This document shows, one piece after another, positions 7,215-14,219 of a stretch of DNA of 14,219 nucleotides. The stretch is taken from contig DATJYZ010000150.1 in assembly GCA_035499355.1 (NCBI GenBank), positions 1 through 14,219 of the forward strand. The letters are read 5' to 3'. The notes beneath the pieces are model-generated. The model did no database searches, was not told where the DNA came from, and saw nothing but the letters and a program-made list of their open reading frames with translations. How positions within the stretch are numbered: the stretch's first letter is position 1; the number at the start of each line of letters is the position of its first letter. The position numbers and the translations under genes are program-made. Source of the stretch: JAEUPI01 sp035499355. GTDB taxonomy: Bacteria; Pseudomonadota; Gammaproteobacteria; Burkholderiales; Burkholderiaceae_C.

Positions 7215-8215
7215 ACTGGATGTCGTTCGACGACGCGCTGCCGGTGATCTTCATGGCGCTGATGGGCGTGTCGATGCTGGTCTACGTCATCAGCGACGGC
7301 TACGACCTCGGCGTCGGCATGCTGATGCACCGCGCCACGCCGGACGAGAAGGACGTGATGATCGCCTCGATCGGCCCGTTCTGGGACGCCAACGAGACCT
7401 GGCTGGTGCTCGGCATCGGCATCCTGCTGGTGGCGTTTCCCAAGGCGCACGGCGTGGTGCTCGGCGAGCTCTACCTGCCGGTGGCGCTGATGCTGATCGG
7501 CCTCATCCTGCGCGGCGTGGCGTTCGACTTCCGCGTCAAGGCGCACGCTGCGCACAAGCCGATGTGGGACCGCCTGTTCTTCGCCGGCTCGACGCTGGCC
7601 TCGGCGGCGCAAGGCTGGATGCTCGGGCGCTACATCAGCGGCTTCGGCAGCGGCTGGAACTACCCGCTGTTCGCCGCCGCGATCGCCGTCGCGCTGCCGA
7701 TGGCCTACGTGCTGTTGGGCGCGTGCTGGCTGGTCATGAAGACCGACGGCGAGCTGCAGCGCCGCGCGCTGGCATGGGCCCGGATGGCGTGGCCGCCGAT
7801 GGTGGTCGGCCTGCTGCTGATCTCGATGGCCACGCCGTGGATCAGCGCCACCGTGCGCCAGCGCTGGTTCGTGCTGCCGGAGATCATCGCGTTGAGCGCG
7901 ATCCCGTTGATGACCGGCCTGTCGCTGTTCGCGGTACGCGCGCTGCTGGGCACGCGGCACGTGCTCGGTGCCATCTGCTGGCTCCCGTTCGTGTTGCTGA
8001 TCGTCGTCTTCGGTCTGAGCTTCCTCGGCCTCGCCTACAGCATCTACCCGTACGTGGTGATCGACCGGCTCACGATCTGGCAGGCCGCCAGCAGCCCCGC
8101 GGCGCTGAAGTTCATCCTGGTCGGCGTCTGCATCGCGGTGCCGGCGATCGCCGGCTACACCGTGTTCGCCTACCGCGTGTTCCGCGGCAAGACGAGCGAG
8201 CTGCGCTACGCGTAG
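7211..8215 (+). CDS. cydB: Cytochrome bd-type quinol oxidase subunit II (CydB/CioB)
   Basis: The partner membrane subunit, 334 residues, which forms the heterodimer with CydA. Family motifs are D29-G-Y-D32-L-G-V-G in the first helix region, then I-G-P-F-W-D-A-N-E-T-W at about 54-64 and G-V-A-F-D-F-R at about 100-106. About eight membrane segments alternate with short loops. I chose ATG 7211 because it overlaps the cydA stop (ATGA) and has AGGAAG at 7199-7204, six bases upstream; the frame stays open far to the left but that part is out-of-frame cydA. The protein ends at the convergent kinase gene, sharing ten bases with it. That leaves no room for a cydX-type small subunit directly downstream, and no cydDC assembly genes are in the window. 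Confidence 0.97.
   Translation: MNWMSFDDALPVIFMALMGVSMLVYVISDGYDLGVGMLMHRATPDEKDVMIASIGPFWDANETWLVLGIGILLVAFPKAHGVVLGELYLPVALMLIGLILRGVAFDFRVKAHAAHKPMWDRLFFAGSTLASAAQGWMLGRYISGFGSGWNYPLFAAAIAVALPMAYVLLGACWLVMKTDGELQRRALAWARMAWPPMVVGLLLISMATPWISATVRQRWFVLPEIIALSAIPLMTGLSLFAVRALLGTRHVLGAICWLPFVLLIVVFGLSFLGLAYSIYPYVVIDRLTIWQAASSPAALKFILVGVCIAVPAIAGYTVFAYRVFRGKTSELRYA
8206..8215. other. Palindromic double stop where two convergent genes overlap
   Basis: The bases CTACGCGTAG equal their own reverse complement. On the plus strand they read Tyr (last base pairs of TAC), Ala, TAG and end cydB; on the minus strand the same letters end the hybrid kinase with Tyr-Ala-TAG. Both proteins therefore finish in Y-A, and the mRNAs overlap tail to tail with no spacer for a terminator. 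The overlap is seen directly; any regulatory effect, such as transcript collision or antisense pairing, is inference. Confidence 0.9.
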
Positions 8216-10863
8216 CAGCCGCCGGCACCGACGCTGCGGTCGACCAGCCGCAGCAGCTCGTGGAAGTCCACCGGCTTGGTGAGGTAGCGCTCGAAGCCGC
8301 TCGCCATCGCACTGGCGATCTGCTCGGGCAGCGCATCGGCCGACAGCGCCACCAGCGGGATGCCGCGTGTCGCGGCGTCGCCCTGCAAGCGCCGCGCCAG
8401 CTGCACGCCGTTCATGTCGCCGAGGTTCATGTCGATCAGCATCAGGTCGGGCCGCTGCCGGCGCGCCGCCGCGATCGCTGCCGCGCCGGACTCGGCCACG
8501 CGCAGCGTCACCGCCGGCCGCATCTGCAGCACCTGGCGCACCAGCTCGGCGTTGACCGGATCGTCCTCGACGTACAGCACGTCGATCGGGCCATCGGCCA
8601 CCGCGTGGCCGCGCGGCGTCGCTTCCGCGGGCGGTGACGCGCCGGCGCGCCGCGACAGCCGCAGCCCGAGCGTCGCGGTGGTGCCGTAGCCGAGCTCGCT
8701 CTCGATCGCCAGCGTGCCGCCCATCAGCTCGGCCAGGCGGCGCGACAGCACCAGCCCGATGCCGCTGCCCTCGATGTCGGAGCGCTCGGCGCCCAGGCGA
8801 TTGAACGGCTCGAACAGGCGGCTCAGTTGCTCGGCGGCGATGCCGCGGCCGGTGTCGGTGATGCGCACGACGCAGGCATCGTCGTCGATGCGGTGCGACA
8901 GCGTCACCTGTCCGCCCGGGCGGTTGTACTTCACCGCGTTGCTCAGCAGGTTGACGATCACCTGGCGCAGGCGCACCGGGTCGCCCACCACCCACGGGCC
9001 GCAGCGGCCCTCGTAGGCCGATTCCGCCGGGGCCCGCACGCCTGCGCCATCGCCGTCGACCAGCAGTTGCACCGATTGCTCGGCCGCCAGCGCGGTGACC
9101 ATGCCGAACGACTCGAGCACCACCGGCCCGAGGTCGACCGGCTCGAGCGCCACCGCCATCTGGCCGGACTCGACGCGCGACAGGTCGAGCACGTCGTTGA
9201 CCAGCGCCAGCAGGTGCGCGCCGGCGTTCTCGATGTGCTCGATGCGCTCAAGCTGGCGCAGCGTGGGCGGCTGCTGCTTGTCCAGCCGCAGCAGGTGCGT
9301 GAAGCCGAGCACCGCGTTCAACGGCGTGCGCAGTTCGTGGCTCATGCGCGAGAGAAACTCGGTCTTGGCGCGGCTAGCCGCCTCGTGGGCCTCGCGCGCA
9401 CGGCGCTCTTCGCGGATGGCGTGCGCCTCGGTGACGTCGCGCAGCACGATGGTCGTCAGCGCGCCGCTGCCGGTGTCCAGGCGCGCAAGCGACGCCTCGA
9501 TCGGGAACACGCGCGCGTCGCTGCGGATGCCGATCAGCTCGATCACGCCGCTGCCCAGGCCCTGCAACCGCAGCGGCTGGCCATCGGGCATGGCGACGAA
9601 GCGCGCCACGTGGCTGCGCCGCGCGTCGATCGCGCGCAGGCCGAAGATCGCCTCGGCGGCGCGGTTGAAGAACACCACCCGCTCGTCGGCGTCGACCGTG
9701 ACGACGCCCTCGCTGACCGCGTCGACCAGCTGCATCACGCGCAGTTCGTTGGCGCGCAGCGCCGCTGCCATCTTCACCCGCTGCGAGATGTCCACGAACG
9801 TCACCACCGCACCGCGCGTGACGCCACCCTCCACCACCGGATGCGACCAGCACTCGGCGGGGAACGACGAGCCGTCGCGCCGCCACAGCGTGGTGTGGGG
9901 CAGGTGCACGCGCCGGTTGTCACGGAAGGCAGCGCAGACTTCGTCGTCGCCGGCCGCAGCCTGCGCGGTGCGCGAATCATGGATCGTGCGGCTGTCGCAG
10001 CCGAGCAGCTCGCGCTCCTCGGCGTAGCCGAGCATCTGCAGCGCGGCACGGTTGATGAAGGTGCAGCGGCCCTGCACGTCGACGCCGTACAGCCCCTCGG
10101 CCGCCGAGTCGAGCAGGCGCTGCAGCGACGCCTCGCGATGGCGCAGCGTGTCTTCGGTGCGCGCCTGCTCGCGCGCGCTGCGGCGCACGAAGGCCAGGCC
10201 CGTGGCGCAGAGCAGCACCGCGAGCGCCGCGTTCAGCGCGATCAACAGCGCCTGGGTCTCGCGCGAGGCATCACCCAGCTGCGCCGAGAAGCGCACCTCG
10301 AGCACGCTCAGCCGCTCGTTCAGCGCTCGCACCTGCTGGCCGATCGGTGCCAGCGCCGCGGGGCCCGCGCCGGCTGCGATCTGCCGCTGCGCCAGGCGGC
10401 CGAGCACTTGCAGGCGCTGCACCAGGTCGTCGGCCTCGGTCCAGGTGGCGATCGCCGCCGCCATGAACGGCAGGTCGTCGAACCAGACGAACATCCGCAC
10501 CATGCGGTCGAGGTCGCCGCCGTGATTGCCGCCGGCCACGAAGGCGCGGCGCGCCGCATCGATGTCGGGCTGCGGCCGCTGCAGCGCCTCGCGCGCGGCG
10601 CGGTCGCCCAGCGGCACCGCGAGCATGCGTTCGAAGGCGCGGTAGTCCTCGTCGCGCCGGTCTTCGAGGTAGGCCAGCAGATGGATGTGCGCATCCTTCT
10701 GCGCCTTGGAATACAAGCTCTCGCCGTTGATGTACGCGCGCACGCCCGACAGCACCTCGATGCTGAATGCCGCCACCGCGAGCTGCAGCGCGACGATGGC
10801 GACGAAGACGGCGACGATGGGCCAGCGCGCACGCGCGGGCGCGCCGAGGTGTCCGGGTTTCAT
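8206..10863 (-). CDS. Membrane-bound hybrid sensor histidine kinase with PAS domains and a C-terminal receiver
   Basis: An 885-residue hybrid kinase. A membrane helix (about 14-34) is followed by a mostly helical periplasmic sensor (35-203) with no family I recognise, and a second helix (204-226). Then come two PAS domains (about 244-360 and 370-485), the second ending in the usual D-V-T-E-A. The HisKA phospho-acceptor is H509 in S-H-E-L-R-T-P, the ATPase N-box is N642, and the G-boxes are D-T-G-R-G (about 670-674) and G-S-G-I-G-L (about 699-704). The receiver (about 760-880) has D767/D768, phospho-acceptor D811 and K863. All catalytic residues are present. Phosphate probably moves from H509 to D811 and then to a phosphotransfer protein or regulator encoded elsewhere, since no partner is adjacent. 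The ATG at 10863 directly precedes the first membrane helix; its ribosome site is weak. It follows the AraC-type gene after 222 bases and converges on cydB. Confidence 0.95.
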   Translation of the reverse strand: MKPGHLGAPARARWPIVAVFVAIVALQLAVAAFSIEVLSGVRAYINGESLYSKAQKDAHIHLLAYLEDRRDEDYRAFERMLAVPLGDRAAREALQRPQPDIDAARRAFVAGGNHGGDLDRMVRMFVWFDDLPFMAAAIATWTEADDLVQRLQVLGRLAQRQIAAGAGPAALAPIGQQVRALNERLSVLEVRFSAQLGDASRETQALLIALNAALAVLLCATGLAFVRRSAREQARTEDTLRHREASLQRLLDSAAEGLYGVDVQGRCTFINRAALQMLGYAEERELLGCDSRTIHDSRTAQAAAGDDEVCAAFRDNRRVHLPHTTLWRRDGSSFPAECWSHPVVEGGVTRGAVVTFVDISQRVKMAAALRANELRVMQLVDAVSEGVVTVDADERVVFFNRAAEAIFGLRAIDARRSHVARFVAMPDGQPLRLQGLGSGVIELIGIRSDARVFPIEASLARLDTGSGALTTIVLRDVTEAHAIREERRAREAHEAASRAKTEFLSRMSHELRTPLNAVLGFTHLLRLDKQQPPTLRQLERIEHIENAGAHLLALVNDVLDLSRVESGQMAVALEPVDLGPVVLESFGMVTALAAEQSVQLLVDGDGAGVRAPAESAYEGRCGPWVVGDPVRLRQVIVNLLSNAVKYNRPGGQVTLSHRIDDDACVVRITDTGRGIAAEQLSRLFEPFNRLGAERSDIEGSGIGLVLSRRLAELMGGTLAIESELGYGTTATLGLRLSRRAGASPPAEATPRGHAVADGPIDVLYVEDDPVNAELVRQVLQMRPAVTLRVAESGAAAIAAARRQRPDLMLIDMNLGDMNGVQLARRLQGDAATRGIPLVALSADALPEQIASAMASGFERYLTKPVDFHELLRLVDRSVGAGGCYA

Positions 10864-11085
10864 GCCTTGATTCGGATGGCGCTGCGGCGCATGGCGTCGT
10901 GCAGCGGCTGTGGCCTGACGCGCGCGGCCGTCTTCGACGAAAGCGATGGGCGACCGTGCTCGCGCGCGGGCACGATGCCAGAAATCGACACGCTCGTGTT
11001 CCGCCTCGGGCTGCGCATTCCGCCGATCAGGCCAGCGCAGAGCCCGGCATGGCCGTCACGGCCGGCTGCCCGCTGGAACGTGCGT
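10864..11085. other. Gap between AraC-type regulator and hybrid kinase, two short inverted repeats
   Basis: These 222 bases hold no convincing gene. Twenty-three bases past the AraC-type stop, GGCCGT and ACGGCC flank one base (11051-11063), a possible terminator stem without a T run. Nearer the kinase, ACACG and CGTGT arms flank two bases (10988-10999), about 125 bases before the kinase start, a possible operator. No clear -35/-10 pair is visible for the kinase. Both assignments are weak. Confidence 0.3.
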
Positions 11086-12135
11086 CTAGGCGCTGCCCCG
11101 ACTGACGCGAAACACGCGCGGCGTAGTGTGGTACACGCGACGGAACGCGCGGGCGAGCGACGATTCGTCGGCGAAGCCGAGCAGCGATGCGATGTCGGCC
11201 ACCGCCACCGCAGTGGTGCGCAGGTAGTCGCGCGCGAGCAGCATGCGCACCTCGTTGAGCACCTGCGTGAACGAAGAGCCTTCGGCCTGCAGCTTGCGGC
11301 GCAGCGTGCGCGGGCTGGTCTGCAACGCGGTCGCCGCCGCAGGCAGGTCGGGCAGCTTGCGGGGCCGGCGCAGCATCAGGCGCCGCAACGCCGTGGTGGT
11401 GTCCGACCCGGCGCGCAGCTGCGCCAGCAGCTGCTCGCACTGCGCCTGACAGATCTCGTGCGCCTCCTCGTGCGCGTGCGGCATCGGCCGCTCGAGGATC
11501 TCGCGCCGAAAGCGCACCAGCGAACGCGGCTGGTCGAAGCGCACCGGGCAGCCGAACACCTCGTGGTAGCGCTCGGGCAGTTGCGGGTCGGGGTAGGCGC
11601 ATTGCACCAGCTCGAAGTGACGCCCCGGCCCCAGCATGCGCCGCGCCGTGCCGGCCCAGCTGGCGAGGTCGTGCTCGATGCCGAAGGCGCGCGCGCGCGG
11701 CCCGATGCCCGGTGGCTCGCGTTCGAGCAGCACCAGCTCGACCACGTCGTCGTCGAGCGCCTGCAGGTGCATGCCGAAATACGGGCGCAGCAGCGGCGAG
11801 AAGCGGATGCGCTCGATCAGCGCCTCGCCCAGCGTGTCGGACGACAGGATCGTGTAGCCGACCATGCCGCTGTCGAGCAGCGTGGGCAGCTTGCTGAACA
11901 GCAGCCCGAGGCCGCGCTGCGGGTACGCCTCGAGCACGTGCTCGAGCCACAGCGCCGCCTGGTGCGAGTCGACCGCGGTGTCGTTCTTCAGCGGCGTGCG
12001 GATGTCGAAGCGCGCCAGCGTCGGCGCCACGTCGACGCCGCACTGGGTGAACGCCTCGATGATGTTGAGGATCGGCGCGCCGGGAATCGTTTCCCAGATC
12101 TCCGGCTTGGCGATGGCCAGCGTGGTCGCGGTCAT
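11086..12135 (-). CDS. AraC-family transcriptional regulator with arabinose-binding-like (OruR/ArgR-type) N-terminus
   Basis: A 349-residue activator-type regulator. The N-terminal half (about 20-215) has the layout of the Arabinose_bd family (PF12625), seen in OruR, MmsR and related regulators; it probably senses a small ligand. The C-terminal AraC domain (about 240-345) carries two helix-turn-helix units: the first about 264-290 (S-P-R-T-L-R-R-K-L), the second about 312-335 (I-A-S-L-L-G-F-A-D-E-S-S-L-A-R-A-F-R-R). The usual G-x-S-P-x-x-Y-R end is changed to H-T-T-P-R-V-F-R, a common variant. The ATG at 12135 has no clear ribosome site, and the lipoprotein gene ends only 25 bases upstream on the same strand, so read-through from that gene is likely. 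Its target and ligand are not evident; nearby genes are candidates only by position. Confidence 0.93.
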   Translation of the reverse strand: MTATTLAIAKPEIWETIPGAPILNIIEAFTQCGVDVAPTLARFDIRTPLKNDTAVDSHQAALWLEHVLEAYPQRGLGLLFSKLPTLLDSGMVGYTILSSDTLGEALIERIRFSPLLRPYFGMHLQALDDDVVELVLLEREPPGIGPRARAFGIEHDLASWAGTARRMLGPGRHFELVQCAYPDPQLPERYHEVFGCPVRFDQPRSLVRFRREILERPMPHAHEEAHEICQAQCEQLLAQLRAGSDTTTALRRLMLRRPRKLPDLPAAATALQTSPRTLRRKLQAEGSSFTQVLNEVRMLLARDYLRTTAVAVADIASLLGFADESSLARAFRRVYHTTPRVFRVSRGSA

Positions 12136-12160
12136 GGTTCGAGGGGCGGCGGCCGTCGCG

Positions 12161-12796
12161 TCAGATCACGCCGTCGGCCTTCATCCTGGTGACCAGCAGG
12201 CCGGCCAGCTCCTTGCTCGCGTCGGTCATGTTGCTCGGCGCGGTGACCTCGCTGGTGCCCGACCACACCGGCTTGTCGGTGCGCATGCTCCACAGCGTCG
12301 ACTCGATCGTCAGCACGTCGTAGACATTGACGTCGGCCGGTGTGGCCGCCCATGCGCCGCCATACCAGCCGTAGAAGCCCCGGCCGTAGAACCCGGGCCC
12401 CATGTACGCCGGCGTCACGTTGACGTCGCGCCGCACGCGCAGCACGCGCGTCACCAGCAGGCCGTCGGAGCCCGTGCTCTTGACCGCGGCCTGCACGCGC
12501 TCGTTGGGGATGGCGCCGCCTTCGGGCAGCGTCGGGTAGCTCTGCAGCCCGCCGGTCTTGGCGGCCTGCAGCGCGCCGGCGAAGGCGTCTTCGAACACGC
12601 GGCGGTTGAGATCGCTCTTGAACGCGCCGATCACCAGCACCTTCTGCAGCGGCGGACCGGTGAAGGCGGGGTCCTTCCAGGTGTCCTTCAGCTGCGTGCT
12701 CGCGCAGGCAGCCAGCAACGCCAGCGCGATCGATGCCAGGGACGACACCGCCCATGGCGTCCGGCGTCCGAATGGCGAAGTCGTCGGTGTGTTCAT
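12161..12796 (-). CDS. Small outer-membrane lipoprotein, DUF4136-like
   Basis: A 211-residue predicted lipoprotein. Its signal peptide has a short basic start (R11, R12), a hydrophobic core (about 15-27) and a lipobox L-A-A-C with the lipidated C31. Ala follows the cysteine, so sorting to the outer membrane is expected. The mature part starts D-T-W-K-D-P and has the K-V-L-V-I-G strand and R-R-x-F-E-D-A-F pattern that I associate with DUF4136-type lipoproteins. A Gly/Tyr/Phe-rich stretch lies at about 131-149. The frame is open back to 13024, but I chose the ATG at 12796: TTGGAG at 12802-12807 sits five bases upstream, and residues before it would bury the signal peptide. The function of this family is unknown; envelope maintenance is a guess. 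It lies just upstream of the AraC-type gene and is probably co-transcribed with it. Confidence 0.85.
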   Translation of the reverse strand: MNTPTTSPFGRRTPWAVSSLASIALALLAACASTQLKDTWKDPAFTGPPLQKVLVIGAFKSDLNRRVFEDAFAGALQAAKTGGLQSYPTLPEGGAIPNERVQAAVKSTGSDGLLVTRVLRVRRDVNVTPAYMGPGFYGRGFYGWYGGAWAATPADVNVYDVLTIESTLWSMRTDKPVWSGTSEVTAPSNMTDASKELAGLLVTRMKADGVI

Positions 12797-12824
12797 CGGC
12801 GCTCCAAGGCCGGTCGGGGGTGAG

Positions 12825-12853
12825 ACTATGCCCAGCGCAGGCCCGTTGCGCCA
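12825..12853 (-). promoter_or_regulatory. Possible sigma70-type promoter for the lipoprotein gene
   Basis: Read leftward, CATAGT (12825-12830, four of six matches to TATAAT) lies about 29 bases before the lipoprotein ATG. Seventeen bases upstream is a poor -35, TGGCGC (12848-12853). The distance would give a leader of roughly 20 bases holding the ribosome site. The -35 match is weak, so this is a suggestion only. Confidence 0.25.
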
Positions 12854-12939
12854 TAGGACCAAAGGGCACCCGCGGTGCGAGGCCCGGGTCGCTTCGCAGC
12901 CGGACTCGGCGCCCGGCCTCGCGATCCCGATGCGCCGGC

Positions 12940-14219
12940 TCAGCGCCGTGCAGCGGCGCCCGCGGACCCCGTGCCGCCGGCGCCCAGCCCATCGCCTCGG
13001 TTGACGCTGCACAGCACCGCCCAACGGCCGCCGAGCGCAGGAACGACATAGCCGAGCTTGTCGACGACGCGCTTGGTGATCGGGTGCGGCGCCGAGAACT
13101 CGATCCAGCCGCCGCCGGCTTCCACGGCGCGCCAGGTGGCCTCGCGGATCGCCACCTGGTTGTCGCCGGGGATCGCGTCCTTGCGCAGCCTGCCGGCCTT
13201 GCTGGGGTCGGAGCCGAATGCGCGGAAGTAGTCGTTGCGGTCGGCGACCACGATGTACAGGTCGCGGTCGCGGAACGCGCCCTTCGGGTCGTGGAACTGC
13301 CGTACCGCCTCGTCGCCGCCGGCGCTGTCGATCAGCCGCGCCGCGCGCTCGGCCATCGCCCGGGCCTCGTCTGCGCAGCCCTGGCGCAAACGCATGTCCT
13401 GCACGCCATCGCTCAGCCGCCCGGCACGCGCGCGCAGCTGGTCGGCGGTGTAGACCGACCCTTCGGCCATGCGGGCGTTGTGCTGGGTGATGTCGTCGAG
13501 CGTCTCCACGGCCTGCGCGATCTCCTGCAGGCTCGCGTTCTGGCCATCGCTCGACACCGCGAACTCGCGCAGCCGCTCGGCCACCTCGCGGATGCCGCTC
13601 ACCGCCTGCGCCAGCGAGGCGTGGCTGCGCTCGATCGTCTGCACGCCGCCGGCCACTTCCTCGTTCGAGCTTCGGATCAGTTGCTTCACCTCGGCAGCCG
13701 CCTGCGCGCAGCGCTGCGCCAGCAGGCGCACCTCGGCGGCCACCACCGCGAAGCCGCGCCCGGCGTCGCCGGCGCGCGCCGCCTCGACCGCGGCGTTGAG
13801 CGCCAGCAGGTTGGTCTGGAACGAGATGCCGTCGATCGCCGCGATGACGTCGCCCATCTGCTTGGAGCGCTGCTCGATGCGCTGCATGCTCTCGACCGAG
13901 GCCTGCACCGCGGCCTGCCCCGCCACGGTCTGCTCGTTGACCTGCGCCGCCCGCGCGTCGGCGGCGCGCACCCGCTCGGCGTTGCGTCGCACGGTGTCGA
14001 GCAACACCCCGAGCCCGGCGCGCGTCTGCTGCAGGCTGGCGGCCTGCGACTCGGTGCGCTGCGACAGCGACTGCGCGTGCAGCGTCGCCTCGCTGCCGCT
14101 CATCGCCACCAGCTGCGCCTCGCTGCGGATGCGCGCGACCACGCCCGACAGCTGATGCGACAGCCGCTGCGCGTCGCTGCCGAGCGCGGCCAGCTCGTCG
14201 CTGCCTTCGAGGGCGATGT
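12940..14219 (-). CDS. Methyl-accepting chemotaxis protein with C-terminal Cache domain, 5' end missing
   Basis: A chemoreceptor whose start lies beyond the right edge; 425 residues are visible and the frame is open through 14219, so the GTG at 14142 is not taken as the start. A long coiled coil holds the highly conserved hairpin tip (about 13768-13839: I-D-G-I-S-F-Q-T-N-L-L-A-L-N-A-A-V-E-A-A), followed by G-R-G-F-A-V-V-A-A-E-V-R, the site that contacts CheA and CheW. After the coil comes a single-Cache-like sensor (about 12997-13359) with G-A-F-R-D-R-D-L-Y-I-V-V-A-D and G-G-G-W-I-E-F, and no membrane helix between the two. Most receptors put the sensor first, outside the membrane; here a cytoplasmic Cache domain is predicted unless helices in the missing part alter this. 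It lies 143 bases upstream of the lipoprotein gene. The ligand is unknown; small carboxylates are common for Cache domains. Confidence 0.93.
   Translation of the reverse strand, partial: IALEGSDELAALGSDAQRLSHQLSGVVARIRSEAQLVAMSGSEATLHAQSLSQRTESQAASLQQTRAGLGVLLDTVRRNAERVRAADARAAQVNEQTVAGQAAVQASVESMQRIEQRSKQMGDVIAAIDGISFQTNLLALNAAVEAARAGDAGRGFAVVAAEVRLLAQRCAQAAAEVKQLIRSSNEEVAGGVQTIERSHASLAQAVSGIREVAERLREFAVSSDGQNASLQEIAQAVETLDDITQHNARMAEGSVYTADQLRARAGRLSDGVQDMRLRQGCADEARAMAERAARLIDSAGGDEAVRQFHDPKGAFRDRDLYIVVADRNDYFRAFGSDPSKAGRLRKDAIPGDNQVAIREATWRAVEAGGGWIEFSAPHPITKRVVDKLGYVVPALGGRWAVLCSVNRGDGLGAGGTGSAGAAARR

Noticed and set aside
8827..12192. Plus-strand open frame of about 1,120 codons opposite the kinase and AraC-type genes
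   Set aside because: It is the complement of two genes with full motifs, rich in Arg, His, Gln and Ala, with no recognisable domain; a GC-rich antisense shadow.
12880..12930. Terminator after the chemoreceptor gene
   Set aside because: Short GC stems can be drawn here, but they have no T run and are no better than expected in such GC-rich DNA.
12797..13024. Longer N-terminus for the lipoprotein, reaching back to 13024
   Set aside because: It would overlap the chemoreceptor gene, place 76 Arg-rich residues before the signal peptide, and ignore the good ribosome site at 12802-12807.

Overview
The window is very GC-rich and almost fully coding, with third positions dominated by G and C. It looks like a chromosomal segment of a high-GC betaproteobacterium, probably of the order Burkholderiales. 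That placement is inferred from the gene families, the base composition and a palindromic intergenic element. I see no rRNA, tRNA, transposase, integrase or CRISPR array.

Layout. Bases 1-8215 are all read rightward. First comes a catabolic block: the 3' end of a short-chain dehydrogenase/reductase (SDR) gene, a palindrome-rich gap (413-549), a fused enoyl-CoA hydratase/3-hydroxyacyl-CoA dehydrogenase, a thiolase, and a Crp/Fnr-type regulator. Then come a 21-codon leader-like ORF overlapping a cyclase-family hydrolase, and the two subunits of a short-Q-loop (cyanide-insensitive type) cytochrome bd quinol oxidase. Bases 8206-14219 are read leftward. In transcription order (right to left) these are a chemoreceptor running off the window edge, a small lipoprotein, an AraC-family regulator and a membrane-bound hybrid histidine kinase. 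The two halves collide at 8206-8215, where cydB and the kinase gene share a 10-bp palindrome that encodes Tyr-Ala-stop on both strands.

How the parts may work together. The hydratase/dehydrogenase and thiolase catalyse the last three steps of a beta-oxidation spiral: hydration, oxidation and thiolysis. With the SDR and the cyclase-family enzyme this suggests degradation of an alicyclic, aromatic-derived or branched acyl-CoA. The substrate cannot be read from the sequence, and no acyl-CoA ligase or acyl-CoA dehydrogenase is in view. The bd oxidase could drain quinol produced by that catabolism, and the Crp/Fnr-type protein is a candidate local regulator. Its phosphate-binding cassette lacks the Arg that cAMP binding needs. 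The leftward genes are sensory and regulatory and have no visible metabolic tie to the left half.

Points most worth a second look: the palindromic double stop, the His-to-Gln changes in the cyclase metal motif, the acidic cassette of the Crp-like regulator, the translationally coupled leader ORF, the palindrome cluster at 421-520, and the chemoreceptor whose Cache sensor lies after its signalling domain. I found no clearly new multi-gene system.
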